Shown: positions 1-8,275 of the stretch, piece by piece
Layout: every line of letters begins with the position of its first letter
How positions within the stretch are numbered: the stretch's first letter is position 1
From: an uncultured Hyphomicrobiales bacterium
Lineage (GTDB): Bacteria > Pseudomonadota > Alphaproteobacteria > Rhizobiales > Devosiaceae
NCBI GenBank assembly: GCA_903842455.1
Contig: CAIMLX010000072.1
Coordinates: forward strand, 1 to 52,695
DNA: 52,695 nucleotides
Direction: 5' to 3'
Program-made: the position numbers and the translations under genes
The notes under the pieces: generated by a model
The model's input: the letters and a program-made list of their open reading frames with translations, nothing else
Databases searched by the model: none
What the model was told of the DNA's origin: nothing

Positions 1-493
1 GGTAGGTGGCATCGATCCACAGATACGGCCAGTCGCCTTCGATCGGTCGCTCGAGGAAGGCCTTCACCTTGACGTCGATCTCCTCGCACAGCCGGCTCAC
101 CTGGCTTTTGGAGATGCCGCTCATGCCCATCGCCTTGACCAGGTCGTCGACCGAGCGGGTCGAGATGCCCTGGATGTAGGCCTCCTGGATCACCGCTGTC
201 AGCGCCTTCTCGGCCAGCCGCCGCGGCTCGAGGAACCCGGGGAAGTAACTCCCCTTGCGCAGCTTGGGGATGCGCAACTCGACGGTGCCGGCCCGCGTCT
301 CCCAGTCCCGCTCCCGGTAGCCATTGCGCTGCGCCAAACGGTCGGCGCTCTTCTCACCATAACCGGCGCCGGTGGCCCCGCCGACCTCCAACTCCATCAG
401 CCGCTCGGCGGCAAAGCCGATCATCTCGCGCAGAATATCGGCGTCGGGGGTCTTCTCCACCAGCGTGCGCAGGTTCATCATCTCGTCGGTCAT
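1..493 (-). CDS. IS256-family transposase, N-terminal part (cut by window edge)
   Basis: About 164 N-terminal residues of a mutator-type DDE transposase, which moves the insertion sequence by a copy-out mechanism. Visible family marks are the [14 protein letters not shown] stretch, the [13 protein letters not shown] strand and the helix-turn-helix-like segment [14 protein letters not shown]. The visible part ends at WIDATY, whose aspartate is expected to be the first catalytic residue. The start is the ATG at 491-493. The remaining catalytic residues lie beyond the window, so whether the gene is intact is unknown. Confidence 0.88.
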   Translation of the reverse strand, partial: MTDEMMNLRTLVEKTPDADILREMIGFAAERLMELEVGGATGAGYGEKSADRLAQRNGYRERDWETRAGTVELRIPKLRKGSYFPGFLEPRRLAEKALTAVIQEAYIQGISTRSVDDLVKAMGMSGISKSQVSRLCEEIDVKVKAFLERPIEGDWPYLWIDATY

Positions 494-594
494 CGGTTGT
501 CCTTCCGGTCAGGGGTTGTGTTGCAACCAGACCCTACCGAAAAGCGCCGATGACCACCGCGCTACTCAGCTACACCACGTCCGGGGACACGACC
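1..594 (-). mobile_element. IS256-family insertion sequence, right part only
   Basis: The left edge of the window cuts an insertion sequence whose transposase is read on the minus strand. The outer end is placed near 570-594, where a GC-rich stretch containing CACGTCCGGGGACACGACC resembles IS256-family terminal inverted repeats. The partner repeat lies outside the window, so the boundary is inferred and no target-site duplication can be checked. Confidence 0.6.
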
Positions 595-991
595 AGTTTG
601 TTTGGGTTCGCGGCTCACCCGTTCGTTATCCACACTGCTGCGGTGCACCGCCTCACGGTGGTCAGCTAGGAGGGGTGCGGGGGAGATCCGCCAAGCCCAT
701 ACCCCCGACGTCTGTGACGCCATGAGGGTCGAGTGCATGGGCTTAATGTAAGCGGAGTGATCAAGGCGCAGGCTTGGGTTATCGGCTAGCGCCCCGACGT
801 CGCTATGGCAGCAGCTACCCCCCCTCCCCCTTTAGGGACCGTACAGCGCCGCCCTTAGCTGCGGAGGCGAGACCCCCCGGTTTCTCACTGTTTTTGGGCT
901 GCCAAAAATCGGGTTTTGGTTGGAGAAACTTAAAAGGCTACAGCCACGTCCGATGATGTGGGGTGGGGGCCTGCGTTACGGCGGCGTTACC
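595..991. other. Interval without a supported gene
   Basis: Short open frames exist here but none has a ribosome binding site or protein-like composition. A small hairpin (CCAAAA/TTTTGG around 900-920) and a C-rich tract near 828-838 are visible. The stretch lies between the IS end and the island-like small gene and may be eroded flanking DNA. Confidence 0.4.
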
Positions 992-1237
992 TTACCAGGT
1001 CGGTAACTGGACCGGACGCTTACGAAGCGGGCTGATATGAGCCGCTGCCGTAGCCAGAGCCCGGTCCACGAGGGCAGCAGTCGAGGCGGTGCCGAAGTTG
1101 GCGGCCCCCAAGCATTCCACAGCGGCCTCGCGGCGAGTGGGCCGCTCCGCCCGCAGCACCGACCCCATCTGCTCGATCAGGTACTTGGAGATGAGTTCGC
1201 GAAGCTCAGGGGAGGCGGCGACTTTCCGGATTGCCAT
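992..1237 (-). CDS. Small hypothetical protein (81 aa)
   Basis: Not recognised. The start at 1237 was chosen because AGGAG lies 4 bases upstream on the minus strand; a longer frame begins at 1267 but lacks such a site. The protein begins MAIRKVAASPELRELI, is mostly helical by eye, contains a recurring Glu-Ala/Arg-rich middle, and has no signal peptide or membrane segment. It sits between the IS256 copy and the tRNA-fMet terminator, a position typical of accessory DNA. A plus-strand frame overlaps it, but it is arginine/proline-rich and looks like a shadow. Confidence 0.5.
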   Translation of the reverse strand: MAIRKVAASPELRELISKYLIEQMGSVLRAERPTRREAAVECLGAANFGTASTAALVDRALATAAAHISPLRKRPVQLPTW

Positions 1238-1392
1238 GGCGCTCCTCTTGGTTGTGCGCCTCGTCATCGAGGCCTCGCCAACTATCCTCGCCTTGGGCGG
1301 TCAAACCGACGACCGCCGACCCCAAGCGCGGTGGCGCACAGGTGGCGCACGGGCGATTTCGGCCCACCACCAGTGGTCGGGCGCTAGAAACG

Positions 1393-1413
1393 AAAAACCC
1401 CGCTTTCGCGGGG
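1393..1413 (-). terminator. Rho-independent terminator of tRNA-fMet
   Basis: On the minus strand CCCCGC-GAAA-GCGGGG is followed by TTTTT. It is a perfect 6-bp stem with a GAAA tetraloop, 19 bases past the tRNA 3' end. Confidence 0.9.
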
Positions 1414-1431
1414 CTTTCGTGAGGCTTAGAT

Positions 1432-1508
<77 letters not shown>

Positions 1509-1657
1509 CCAATGTCTTGTAAGCCTTGGGCTTTTTGCGCTTTCAAGTGGCGGTCCATCAACCGCGGCGCAACGGGTATATAGGTCGTGCGGCCGGTAAG
1601 CTCAAGGACAAAAGCGCAGTGGCGTGACACTTTTTTGAACCGCCTTGAAAAGCCCCG

Positions 1658-1678
1658 GAAACCGGCACTTCCGGTTTC
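1658..1678. terminator. Perfect hairpin downstream of the secreted hypothetical gene
   Basis: GAAACCGG and CCGGTTTC form 8-bp arms around a 5-base loop. It lies 52 bases past the stop of the minus-strand gene ending at 1730. There is no strong U tract, so termination is possible rather than certain. Confidence 0.4.
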
Positions 1679-1729
1679 ATTCGCAAAGCTGTGCGGTTTT
1701 CGCCCCGATGGTGAACGTCGGCTGAACGC

Positions 1730-2524
1730 CTATTCAGGCTGCTTGGGATCGGTGGTGGCGCCCGATGGTTCGGACGTCGGTGCCTTGCACTTTTCGCCGA
1801 ACTCGGCCTGCAACTGGTCGAGCGCGGCGACGAGTTGCCGGCGTGAGACTTCGAGACCACGCCGGCTGGCGCGTGGGCCGAGCACTTCCGGTCGCTTTTC
1901 GGTGTCGGCCAGCAGTTTCTGGATATAGGGCAGGAGCAGGGCGATGTTCTGGCCGGCGGCGATCGCTTCGGGGCATTTCCCGCTGATGCCGGCACCGACC
2001 GCGATGGCGAGATTGGTCTCGGCCGTCTCCCGCGCATCGATGACGGCGTCGGTGTAGTCGGCGCTGGAGACTTCGAGCGGGGTGGCGTAGCGCGGATCGG
2101 CGGCGTGGTCGGCCGGGACGGCGAAGTTGCGGCAGCGCTGCGCAAGCCACTCCTCGGCGCGAACGCGCGCGGCAAAGGTGGTGACACGGGTCTGCACGGC
2201 CTTCGCACGCACGATCGGGGCTTCCTTGTCGGGACGCCCGGCGGCGACACTCTTCACTTCGGCCAGGGACGAATAGGCGAGCGCCAGGGAGTTGGAGGCC
2301 CGAAAGAGGTCGAGGCAATCGTTGGACTGGGCGAAGCCCCGCAGCTTGAGCGTGTCCTGGTTCACCGCGGCGGCAACAGAGTTCACCAGGGTATCGAGTT
2401 CCTTGACCGACATGGTGGCGATGCCCGCCACTTGCGGATCGCCTGGGGCTGCATCCTCCTGCGCCATCGCCGACTGGGCTGTGGCGAGGATGGCGATGAC
2501 GGTAAGCAAGAATTTGCGGAGCAA
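1730..2524 (-). CDS. Secreted hypothetical protein (264 aa)
   Basis: Function not recognised. The N-terminus MLRKFLLTVIAILATAQSAMAQ is a clear Sec signal peptide with cleavage after AMA. To include it the start must be the TTG at 2522-2524, which has GGGGA about 8 bases upstream; longer in-frame extensions are not signal-like. The mature protein is alpha-helical, with conserved-looking cysteines (NDCLDLF, QRCRNF, GKCPEA, EKCKAP) that could form disulfides in the periplasm. The last 20 residues are Pro/Thr-rich. It is monocistronic, with the aldo/keto reductase gene divergent. Confidence 0.7.
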   Translation of the reverse strand: MLRKFLLTVIAILATAQSAMAQEDAAPGDPQVAGIATMSVKELDTLVNSVAAAVNQDTLKLRGFAQSNDCLDLFRASNSLALAYSSLAEVKSVAAGRPDKEAPIVRAKAVQTRVTTFAARVRAEEWLAQRCRNFAVPADHAADPRYATPLEVSSADYTDAVIDARETAETNLAIAVGAGISGKCPEAIAAGQNIALLLPYIQKLLADTEKRPEVLGPRASRRGLEVSRRQLVAALDQLQAEFGEKCKAPTSEPSGATTDPKQPE

Positions 2525-2696
2525 GGCATTTCCCCGGTTGGCGGAGCGCAATCTCCCCCATAAGGCGGACGCGCGCAACCCGCGGTCCGCTATCCGTGAT
2601 GCGTCGGCGGTGATCCGGATTTGTCGTGGTCTCTTGCCGGAAAGGCCTGCACCTTTTCGGTAAACCCCTCTAGGGTGCGCGCCGGATTGAACGGGG

Positions 2697-3743
2697 ATGC
2701 CGCGAATGAAGATGAAGAAGCTGGGCCGCACCGACGTGATGGTGTCGGAGATCTGCCTGGGGACCATGACCTGGGGCAAGCAGAACAGCGAAGCCGACGG
2801 CCATGCGCAGATGGACTATGCGATCACGCAGGGCATAAACTTCTTCGATACCGCCGAAATGTATGCCGTGCCGCCCGATGCCTCGACCTTCGGCAAGACC
2901 GAGGAGATCATCGGGACGTGGTTCCAGAAGACCGGCAAGCGCAACGAGGTCGTGCTCGCTTCGAAGGTCGCGGGCGGCGGGCGGCCCTGGGTGCGCGGCG
3001 GCCGCGGCATCGATGGGCCGAGCGTGCGCGAGGCGGTGGAAGACAGCCTGCGCCGGCTGCAGACCGATCGCATCGACCTCTACCAGATCCACTGGCCACG
3101 CCGCGGGCATTACCACTTCGAAGGCTCGTGGGACTACAACCCCTACACGCAGGACAAGGCGGCGGTGCTGCCCAACATGCTCGAAGTGCTGCAGGTGATG
3201 GGCGAACTGGTCAAGGAAGGCAAGATTCTGCATTTCGGCCTCTCCAACGAGACCGCGTGGGGCACCATGCAGTATCTCAAGTTCGCCGAAGCGCATGGCC
3301 TGCCGCGCGTGCAGACCATCCAGAACGAGTACAACCTGCTGCGCCGCTACTACGATCTCGACCTCGCCGAGCTGGCCTATCACGAGGATATCGGGCTGCT
3401 GGCCTACTCTCCGCTGGCCGCCGGTGCGATCAGCGGCAAGTACCTGGGCGGCGTGCTGCCGCCGGGCACGCGTGGCGCGGTCTCCGGGTCGTCCTATCGC
3501 AACAACCAGTACACCGAGCCGGCAATCCGGGCCTATATCGAGCTGGCCAAGCAGCACGGGCTGGACGTGAACCAGATGGCGATTGCCTTCTGCCTGACCA
3601 AGCCGTTCATGACCTCGGTGATCATCGGCGCCACGACGATGGAACAGCTGCAGGCCGATATCGCCTCGGCCGACGTGACGCTGGGCAAAGAGGTGCTGGA
3701 CGGCATCCAGGGGATCTTCATGAAGTACGCGCGGACGCTCTGA
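2697..3743 (+). CDS. Aldo/keto reductase, Tas-like (348 aa)
   Basis: NADPH-dependent carbonyl reductase of the AKR superfamily, TIM barrel, cytosolic. The N-terminus KKLGRTDVMVSEICLGTMTWG is typical of the Tas/YghZ-like branch. The catalytic tetrad is visible as D and Y in FFDTAEMYAV, K in VLASKV and H in YQIHWP. The C-terminal VIIGATTMEQLQ forms part of the cofactor pocket. The length matches E. coli Tas (346 aa). An in-frame ATG at 2706 is better spaced from GGGGA and may be the true start. The substrate cannot be read from context. Confidence 0.9.
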   Translation: MPRMKMKKLGRTDVMVSEICLGTMTWGKQNSEADGHAQMDYAITQGINFFDTAEMYAVPPDASTFGKTEEIIGTWFQKTGKRNEVVLASKVAGGGRPWVRGGRGIDGPSVREAVEDSLRRLQTDRIDLYQIHWPRRGHYHFEGSWDYNPYTQDKAAVLPNMLEVLQVMGELVKEGKILHFGLSNETAWGTMQYLKFAEAHGLPRVQTIQNEYNLLRRYYDLDLAELAYHEDIGLLAYSPLAAGAISGKYLGGVLPPGTRGAVSGSSYRNNQYTEPAIRAYIELAKQHGLDVNQMAIAFCLTKPFMTSVIIGATTMEQLQADIASADVTLGKEVLDGIQGIFMKYARTL

Positions 3744-3744
3744 C

Positions 3745-3765
3745 GGGGCCGGACTGACCGGCCCC
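3745..3765 (+). terminator. Hairpin after the aldo/keto reductase gene
   Basis: GGGGCCGG and CCGGCCCC pair around ACTGA immediately after the stop codon. The strong GC stem has no T run, so it may act as a weak or Rho-assisted terminator. Confidence 0.5.
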
Positions 3766-3787
3766 TCACCCGTCCGCTTCGCGTCCA

Positions 3788-3810
3788 CCCTCTCCCTCAA
3801 GGGGAGAGGG
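3788..3810. repeat. CCCTCTCCC/GGGAGAGGG palindromic repeat
   Basis: Nine-base arms CCCTCTCCC and GGGAGAGGG with a 5-base loop, preceded by CGTCCGCTTCGCGTCCA. The style (C-rich arm, TTCG turn, G-rich arm) recurs at 7808-7979, 33605-33663 and 35839-35895, suggesting one dispersed palindromic family. Confidence 0.6.
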
Positions 3811-3889
3811 GCGAAGGCTCCGGCGCCAACAGGTGCAAACCGCCTCCGTGGCGCGCTAAGGTGCCCGCGAATCCCAGGGAGCCGGCGCC

Positions 3890-4618
3890 GTGACGTTGTT
3901 TTCTACGCTTTTTCCGTTGATCTGCTGGTTTGCCTACAATTACGGGGTGCCGCTGCTGGAAAAGCTGCGGCCGTCGCTCAGCACGATCATGTCGATGCAG
4001 CGGCGGCGCTGGGTGGCGAACGCGGTGAACCGCGAGACGCCGCTCGATGCCATTCTCGCCGGCAACCTGATGGGGTCGGTGAGCTTTCTGGCCTCGACTT
4101 CAGTGCTGCTGATGCTGGCGGTGTTCACCGCTTTCGGCAACCTGACGGCGCTCATGGACACGCTGGCGACGGTGGGGCTCCGCGCGAGCTATTCGACCCC
4201 CGACGTGCAGGTGCACCTGTTCACCATGCTGGCGGTGTTCGTGCTGAGCTTTTTCGCCTTCACGCTGGCGCTGCGGCAGTTCAACCACTTCTGCATCCTG
4301 ATCGGGGCGATCGACCATTCCGGGCACACCTCGGCCGAAGAGGTGATCGCCATCGCGCAGCTGAATTCGCTGGCGGCCAAGAACTTCAACAACGGCATTC
4401 GCGCCTATTATTTCGCGGTGCCGATGGTGTTCTGGTTTGCGTCGGAATGGGCGGCGATAGCGGCGACCGTGATCACGGTGGCGTTCCTCATCCACCGCGA
4501 GTTCTTCTCGACGGCCCACCGGGTGGCGGCATCCGTCGCGGTGCTGGCGAGCCGGCGGGAGCAGGAGCATGGCACCGGTAGCGGCCAGCCGGTGCGGAAG
4601 GATACGAGCGGGTTGTGA
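3890..4618 (+). CDS. DUF599 family membrane protein (242 aa)
   Basis: Integral inner-membrane protein of unknown function. The DUF599 signature is visible in the N-terminal RRRWVANAVNRE loop, the following SFLASTSVLLMLAVFTAFG helix, and the QLNSLAAKNFNNGIRAYYF segment. Four to five hydrophobic helices can be traced: about residues 5-25, 65-90, 105-130, 170-185 and 185-205. The start is GTG at 3890 with AGGGAG about 9 bases upstream. It ends 9 bases before the convergent Sel1-repeat gene. Confidence 0.85.
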   Translation: MTLFSTLFPLICWFAYNYGVPLLEKLRPSLSTIMSMQRRRWVANAVNRETPLDAILAGNLMGSVSFLASTSVLLMLAVFTAFGNLTALMDTLATVGLRASYSTPDVQVHLFTMLAVFVLSFFAFTLALRQFNHFCILIGAIDHSGHTSAEEVIAIAQLNSLAAKNFNNGIRAYYFAVPMVFWFASEWAAIAATVITVAFLIHREFFSTAHRVAASVAVLASRREQEHGTGSGQPVRKDTSGL

Positions 4619-4627
4619 GGGCGGCGG

Positions 4628-5965
4628 CTAGTTGTCGATCTTGCTCCTCGGGTAGTATTTCGGGCCGGCCAGCGGGGCAACGGGGGCGGTGATGATCGTG
4701 GGTTCGTCGGCCGGGGGCGGTTCGATGATCATGGCGGCCTCGAGCCGCGCCAGGTTGTCGGCGCCGGGCTGATAGCTGAGATCGGCGGCGCGCTGGTAGT
4801 TTTCGCGCGCAAGCTGGAGGTCCGCCGAAATGCCGAGGCCGTTCTCGTAGAGATAACCGAGATTGTTTAGCGCCACCGGGTTGCCGGCATCGGCAGCCCG
4901 CTGAGTGTAAAACAGTGCCTTGTCGTAGTCGGCGATGTCGCCGCTATGGCCGAGGTAGAGCAGGCCCAGGTTGGCTGCGGCGTCGGAGAGGCCGTTGTCC
5001 GAGGCCTGGCGGTAGAGCAGGCGGGCCTGGGCGAAATCGCGCTCCACACCGATCCCGTCCTCGTAGAGCATGGCGAGGTTGAGCTGCGCCTGGGCGACGC
5101 CATTGTCGGCGGCATACTGATAGAGTTGGGCGGCGTAGGCGGGGTCGGCCGTGGTGCCGTAGCCGTGCTGCATGAGGTAGCCCAGCGCCAGTGAGGCGAG
5201 GGGATAGCCCGCATCGGAGGCCTGCTGGTACCAGCTGACGGCGGCCAGATAGTTGGGCAGGTCGGCCAGTTCGCCGCTTTCGTAGAGCTTGCCGAGATTG
5301 TAGGCGCCGCGCGCATCGCCGTCACGCGCCGCGCGCAGCAGCCAGGCTTCGGCGGCGACCGGGTCGCGGTCGGTGCCGAGGCCTTCGAGATACATCAACG
5401 CGGTATTGGTGGCGGCGCGGGGCAGGCCGGCGACCGCTGCCTGCCGGTAGTAGCCGAGGGCGGTGGCGGAGTTCTGCTCGACGCCTTCGCCGTAGTCGTA
5501 GGACAGGCCGAGGCTGTTGAGGGCGGGGGCAAAGCCGATCGTGGCGGCCTGGGAGAGCAGGTCGTTGCCGCGCGTCCAGTCGCCGGGCACCTGTTCGCCG
5601 ACGATCAGCAGGTCGCCATAGATGGTCAGCGCGAGGGGGACGCCGCCGTTCGCCGCCTCCTCGAGCAAAGGCAAGGCGTTGGTGGGGTCGTCGGCGACAT
5701 CGTAGACGCGGCCAAGCCAGGCCTTCACCTGCAGCGAGGCGGGGTCTTCGGCGAGCGCCGCCTGGCAGGCCTCGGTGGCAGCGGCAATGTCGATCTGGCT
5801 GCTGTCGCGGCCGATATCGGCATAGCCCGGCTCGTACTGGCTGGAAGCCGCTTCGGCGCAGGCCATGAATGCTTCGGACTTCCCATCGATCGGAGCGATA
5901 CCGGCAAGTCCCGATGTGGTCACGGCCGCCATGCTGGCTGCGAGTGCCAGATGCACGATTTTCAT
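4628..5965 (-). CDS. Sel1-like repeat (SLR/TPR) secreted protein (445 aa)
   Basis: The start at 5965 is chosen because GGGAGCAGGAA lies just upstream and the resulting MKIVHLALAASMAAVTTSGLAG is a signal peptide. The mature part is an array of roughly ten 36-residue Sel1 repeats with units such as AQLNLAMLYEDGIGVERD and ALNNLGYLYENGLGIS. These build an alpha-solenoid scaffold for protein-protein contacts, presumably in the periplasm. The C-terminal 40 residues are Pro-rich and outside the repeats. In alphaproteobacteria SLR proteins serve envelope signalling or polysaccharide regulation; the partner here is unknown. Confidence 0.85.
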   Translation of the reverse strand: MKIVHLALAASMAAVTTSGLAGIAPIDGKSEAFMACAEAASSQYEPGYADIGRDSSQIDIAAATEACQAALAEDPASLQVKAWLGRVYDVADDPTNALPLLEEAANGGVPLALTIYGDLLIVGEQVPGDWTRGNDLLSQAATIGFAPALNSLGLSYDYGEGVEQNSATALGYYRQAAVAGLPRAATNTALMYLEGLGTDRDPVAAEAWLLRAARDGDARGAYNLGKLYESGELADLPNYLAAVSWYQQASDAGYPLASLALGYLMQHGYGTTADPAYAAQLYQYAADNGVAQAQLNLAMLYEDGIGVERDFAQARLLYRQASDNGLSDAAANLGLLYLGHSGDIADYDKALFYTQRAADAGNPVALNNLGYLYENGLGISADLQLARENYQRAADLSYQPGADNLARLEAAMIIEPPPADEPTIITAPVAPLAGPKYYPRSKIDN

Positions 5966-6025
5966 TGGTTCCTGCTCCCTGTCACCCCGGCCGATGATAG
6001 CCACAGGCGGCCGGGCAATTCCAGC

Positions 6026-6820
6026 CTAGAGGTTCCGGGCGAGGAAATCGCGGAGGTCGGCGAAGAGGCTGGAACGGCCGCGGATCAGGCTGCCCAGTTC
6101 CATCACCGGGCCGGCGTGACCCAGTTGCGGATAATTGTGGACTTCGACGGCGACGCCGGCGGAGCGCAGGCGGCTCGACAGCGACTCCGCGTTCACCCGG
6201 CCTACCAGTGTGTCGCGGTCGCCGTGGGCGAGGAACATCGGCGGGGCGTCGGGGGAGACGTGGTTGACGGGCTGGGTCGAGAGGGGGTCGGGCACGTCGC
6301 CGAAGGTGCGCTCGCCGATCGGTTCGTTGAACGGGTAGAAATCGTATGGGCCGGACAGGCCGGCCACCGCCGTGATGCGGCCATGCAGGCGATAGCGTGG
6401 GTCGAGCGCCAGCATCACCGCATTGTAGGCGCCGGCGGAGTGCCCAGCCAGCGCGAGGCGCGACGGATTGCCGCCATGGCGGGGGAGATGCTCGAGCGCC
6501 CAGTGCACGGCGAGGGCGCAATCCTCGAGGAAGGCCGGATAGGCCACTTCGGGCAGCACGCGGTAGTCGGGCACCGCGACGACGTAGCCGAGGCTCGCAA
6601 GGGCGCGGGCGGCGAAGGCGAAGTCGCGCCGGTCGCCGACATCGGTCCAGGCGCCGCCATAAAAGAAGACGATCGCCGGATGCGGTCCGGGAGTCCGCGG
6701 GCCGTAGAGGTCAAGCAGGTGGTTGTCCGCGGGGCCATAGCGCAGCGCGGTGGCGATGCGGGTGGAGGCGCTGGACTTGGGGCTTACGGTGTTGAGGAGG
6801 CCGACGAGGGAAAGGGACAT
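6026..6820 (-). CDS. Alpha/beta hydrolase, BD-FAE/esterase type (264 aa)
   Basis: Predicted carboxylesterase. The oxyanion motif appears as FFYGGAW (about residue 53), where Tyr stands in place of the His of the usual HGG. The nucleophile is Ser in GHSAG (about 124-128), the acid Asp in AHGDRDTL and the base His in QLGHAG near the C-terminus. The length suits the alpha/beta-hydrolase-3 group. There is no signal peptide, so it is cytosolic. Substrate unknown; kynurenine formamidase-like and lipase-like enzymes share this layout. Confidence 0.85.
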   Translation of the reverse strand: MSLSLVGLLNTVSPKSSASTRIATALRYGPADNHLLDLYGPRTPGPHPAIVFFYGGAWTDVGDRRDFAFAARALASLGYVVAVPDYRVLPEVAYPAFLEDCALAVHWALEHLPRHGGNPSRLALAGHSAGAYNAVMLALDPRYRLHGRITAVAGLSGPYDFYPFNEPIGERTFGDVPDPLSTQPVNHVSPDAPPMFLAHGDRDTLVGRVNAESLSSRLRSAGVAVEVHNYPQLGHAGPVMELGSLIRGRSSLFADLRDFLARNL

Positions 6821-6894
6821 CTGCTTGGCTGGTCAGGGCGGGGTAGCGCAGGAACGTACAATACCCGGGGCCGGGTTTCCTTCCCGCCGCCGGT

Positions 6895-6935
6895 TTATAT
6901 CTGACGTTGACATTCAAGTTTGCCGGGCGTTTTAT
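6895..6935 (+). promoter_or_regulatory. Candidate sigma-70 promoter of bfd-bfr
   Basis: TTGACA at 6907-6912 and TTTTAT at 6930-6935 are separated by 17 bases, 31 bases upstream of the bfd start. The 18 bases ending in the -35 box (TTATATCTGACGTTGACA) match 15 of 18 bases upstream of the MhqO-like gene at 21475-21492. No textbook Fur or Irr box was recognised. Confidence 0.5.
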
Positions 6936-6965
6936 GCCGCCACTTCCGCGGCCTACGGACGCTCG

Positions 6966-7295
6966 ATGCTTGTCTGCAGTTGCAATGTGATCACCGATCG
7001 GGAGATCAAGCAGATCATCCTGACGCTGCTCACGGCCGACCCCTGGCAGATCGTCGTGCCCGCCATGGTGTACCGAGAGCTGGAAAAGCGCTTCAAGTGC
7101 GCCGGCTGTGTACCGAATGTGGTGGACTTGATTATCAAGGTGACAGAAGAGTACCACCTCCACATGGCGAATGGCGCTGCAGAGGGACCGGTGGTCTCTC
7201 CGCGGCTTTCTGCCATGCGACGCATTAGAACCGGAGGTCGGCATGAAAGGCGAAGCACAGGTCATCGAGCGACTCAACGAGGCGCTGTTTCTTGA
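6966..7295 (+). CDS. bfd: Bacterioferritin-associated ferredoxin (109 aa)
   Basis: BFD-type [2Fe-2S] protein that delivers electrons to bacterioferritin so that stored Fe(III) is released as Fe(II). Cluster ligands are C-x-C at the N-terminus ([10 protein letters not shown]) and C-x2-C in [10 protein letters not shown], the standard BFD spacing. The start is ATG 6966, well placed for the promoter at 6907-6935. The frame stays open to 7295, 53 bases inside bfr. The last 35 or so residues are Arg-rich and unlike the family, so the tail is either a genuine overlap or the product of a small frameshift after residue 70. Confidence 0.85.
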   Translation: MLVCSCNVITDREIKQIILTLLTADPWQIVVPAMVYRELEKRFKCAGCVPNVVDLIIKVTEEYHLHMANGAAEGPVVSPRLSAMRRIRTGGRHERRSTGHRATQRGAVS

Positions 7296-7728
7296 GCTGG
7301 GCGCGGTGAACCAGTACTGGGTGCACTTTCGCATCCTGCAGGACTGGGGCTACTCCAAGCTGGCGGCCAAGGAGCGGGCAGAGTCCATCGAAGAGATGCA
7401 CCACGCCGACAAGCTCATCGAGCGCATCATCTTCCTTGAAGGCCATGCGAACCTGCAGCGCGTCGCGCCGCTCCGCATCGGCCAGACGATCAAGGAAGTG
7501 CTCGAGTGCGACCTCGCCGGCGAGTACGACGCGCGCAAGGCCTACAAGGCCAGCCGCGAGCTCTGCGAGTCGCTTGGCGACTACGTGAGCAAGAACCTGT
7601 TCGAGGAACTGCTGGCGGACGAGGAAGGCCACATCGACTTCCTCGAGAGCCAGCTGCAGCTGCTGAACGCCATTGGCGTCGAGAAGTACGGCCAGCTGAA
7701 CGCGACTTCGGCTGACAAGGCCGAGTAG
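7243..7728 (+). CDS. bfr: Bacterioferritin (161 aa)
   Basis: Heme-containing 24-mer iron storage protein, cytosolic, that oxidises and stores iron. Ferroxidase ligands are all present at the E. coli positions: E18, E51, H54, E94, E127 and H130. M52, the heme ligand at the subunit interface, is also present. The start at 7243 has GGAGG 7 bases upstream. It overlaps the 3' end of bfd by 53 bases in another frame, so the pair is very probably co-transcribed. A strong terminator follows. Confidence 0.96.
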   Translation: MKGEAQVIERLNEALFLELGAVNQYWVHFRILQDWGYSKLAAKERAESIEEMHHADKLIERIIFLEGHANLQRVAPLRIGQTIKEVLECDLAGEYDARKAYKASRELCESLGDYVSKNLFEELLADEEGHIDFLESQLQLLNAIGVEKYGQLNATSADKAE

Positions 7729-7752
7729 GCCTGACCATTCAGAATTCCAGAA

Positions 7753-7781
7753 GGCCGTCGGGGCGACCCGGCGGCCTTTTT
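7753..7781 (+). terminator. Rho-independent terminator of bfd-bfr
   Basis: A 10-bp GC-rich stem (GGCCGTCGGG with CCCGGCGGCC, one G-U pair) with a GCGA loop is followed by TTTTTG, 24 bases after the bfr stop. Confidence 0.9.
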
Positions 7782-7807
7782 GTTTGCCATTGCGCGTCGA
7801 CGTTGCC

Positions 7808-7979
7808 GACCCCCACCCCAGCTCTGCTAAGTCGCTGCGCGACTAGCGGCGCTACCCTCCCCACAAGGGGGAGGGAGGTCGGTGGCACGGAGCAGGCAAC
7901 AGTGGCTCCCTCCCCTTGATGGGGAGGGTAGCGGAGCTGTCGCGAAGCGACCTAGCGCAGCTAGGGTGGGGTGGGCGAC
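7808..7979. repeat. Two inverted copies of a C-rich palindromic repeat
   Basis: The unit at about 7808-7876 reappears in reverse complement at about 7907-7979. Each copy holds an inner CCCTCCCC..GGGGAGGG hairpin, a TCGCTGCGCGA- or TCGCTTCGCGA-type turn, and an outer CCCACCCC arm. The two copies are about 80 percent alike and face each other across a 30-base spacer, so the whole region can fold into a long cruciform. Confidence 0.7.
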
Positions 7980-7984
7980 GACTC

Positions 7985-8007
7985 CAGTTCACGAACGCGA
8001 TTGCGGT
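7985..8007 (-). repeat. Copy of the 3' end of the lactonase gene
   Basis: CAGTTCACGAACGCGAT followed by one mismatch and GCGGT equals the last codons of the lactonase gene at 8386-8408. It is in the same orientation as the gene end, so the two copies form a 401-bp-spaced direct repeat. Confidence 0.7.
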
Positions 8008-8252
8008 CCGGGCGAGAGGGCGGCGCGGATCGACGTGCGAAACTTATCCCCGCGATTCCACCCCCATGCGACTATGCCCTCGCTCCCCGCAGGGCGGTCG
8101 CTCGCGACGAACGAAGGGCGGGGGCGTCGAGGGCCGGAGGAGTCGTCCACCGGCGGGCTGCGGCGATGGGTTGGAGACCCAAGATGGTGCGGGATGTGCC
8201 TTTCGGCTCCAGCTTAAGCCCCGTGTCCAAATCAGACCTCGATCACGACCGG

Positions 8253-8275
8253 CGAGGCGCAAGCCTCGTTTTTTT
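8253..8275 (+). terminator. Strong plus-strand intrinsic terminator without an assigned gene
   Basis: CGAGGC-GCAA-GCCTCG, a perfect 6-bp stem, is followed by seven T residues. The only plus-strand gene upstream, bfr, already ends at its own terminator at 7781. This one therefore implies a further transcript in 7800-8250. Confidence 0.85.

Noticed and set aside
774-956. Small plus-strand frame near the IS256 end
   Set aside because: No ribosome binding site, low-complexity Pro/Arg content, and no similarity to known passenger genes.
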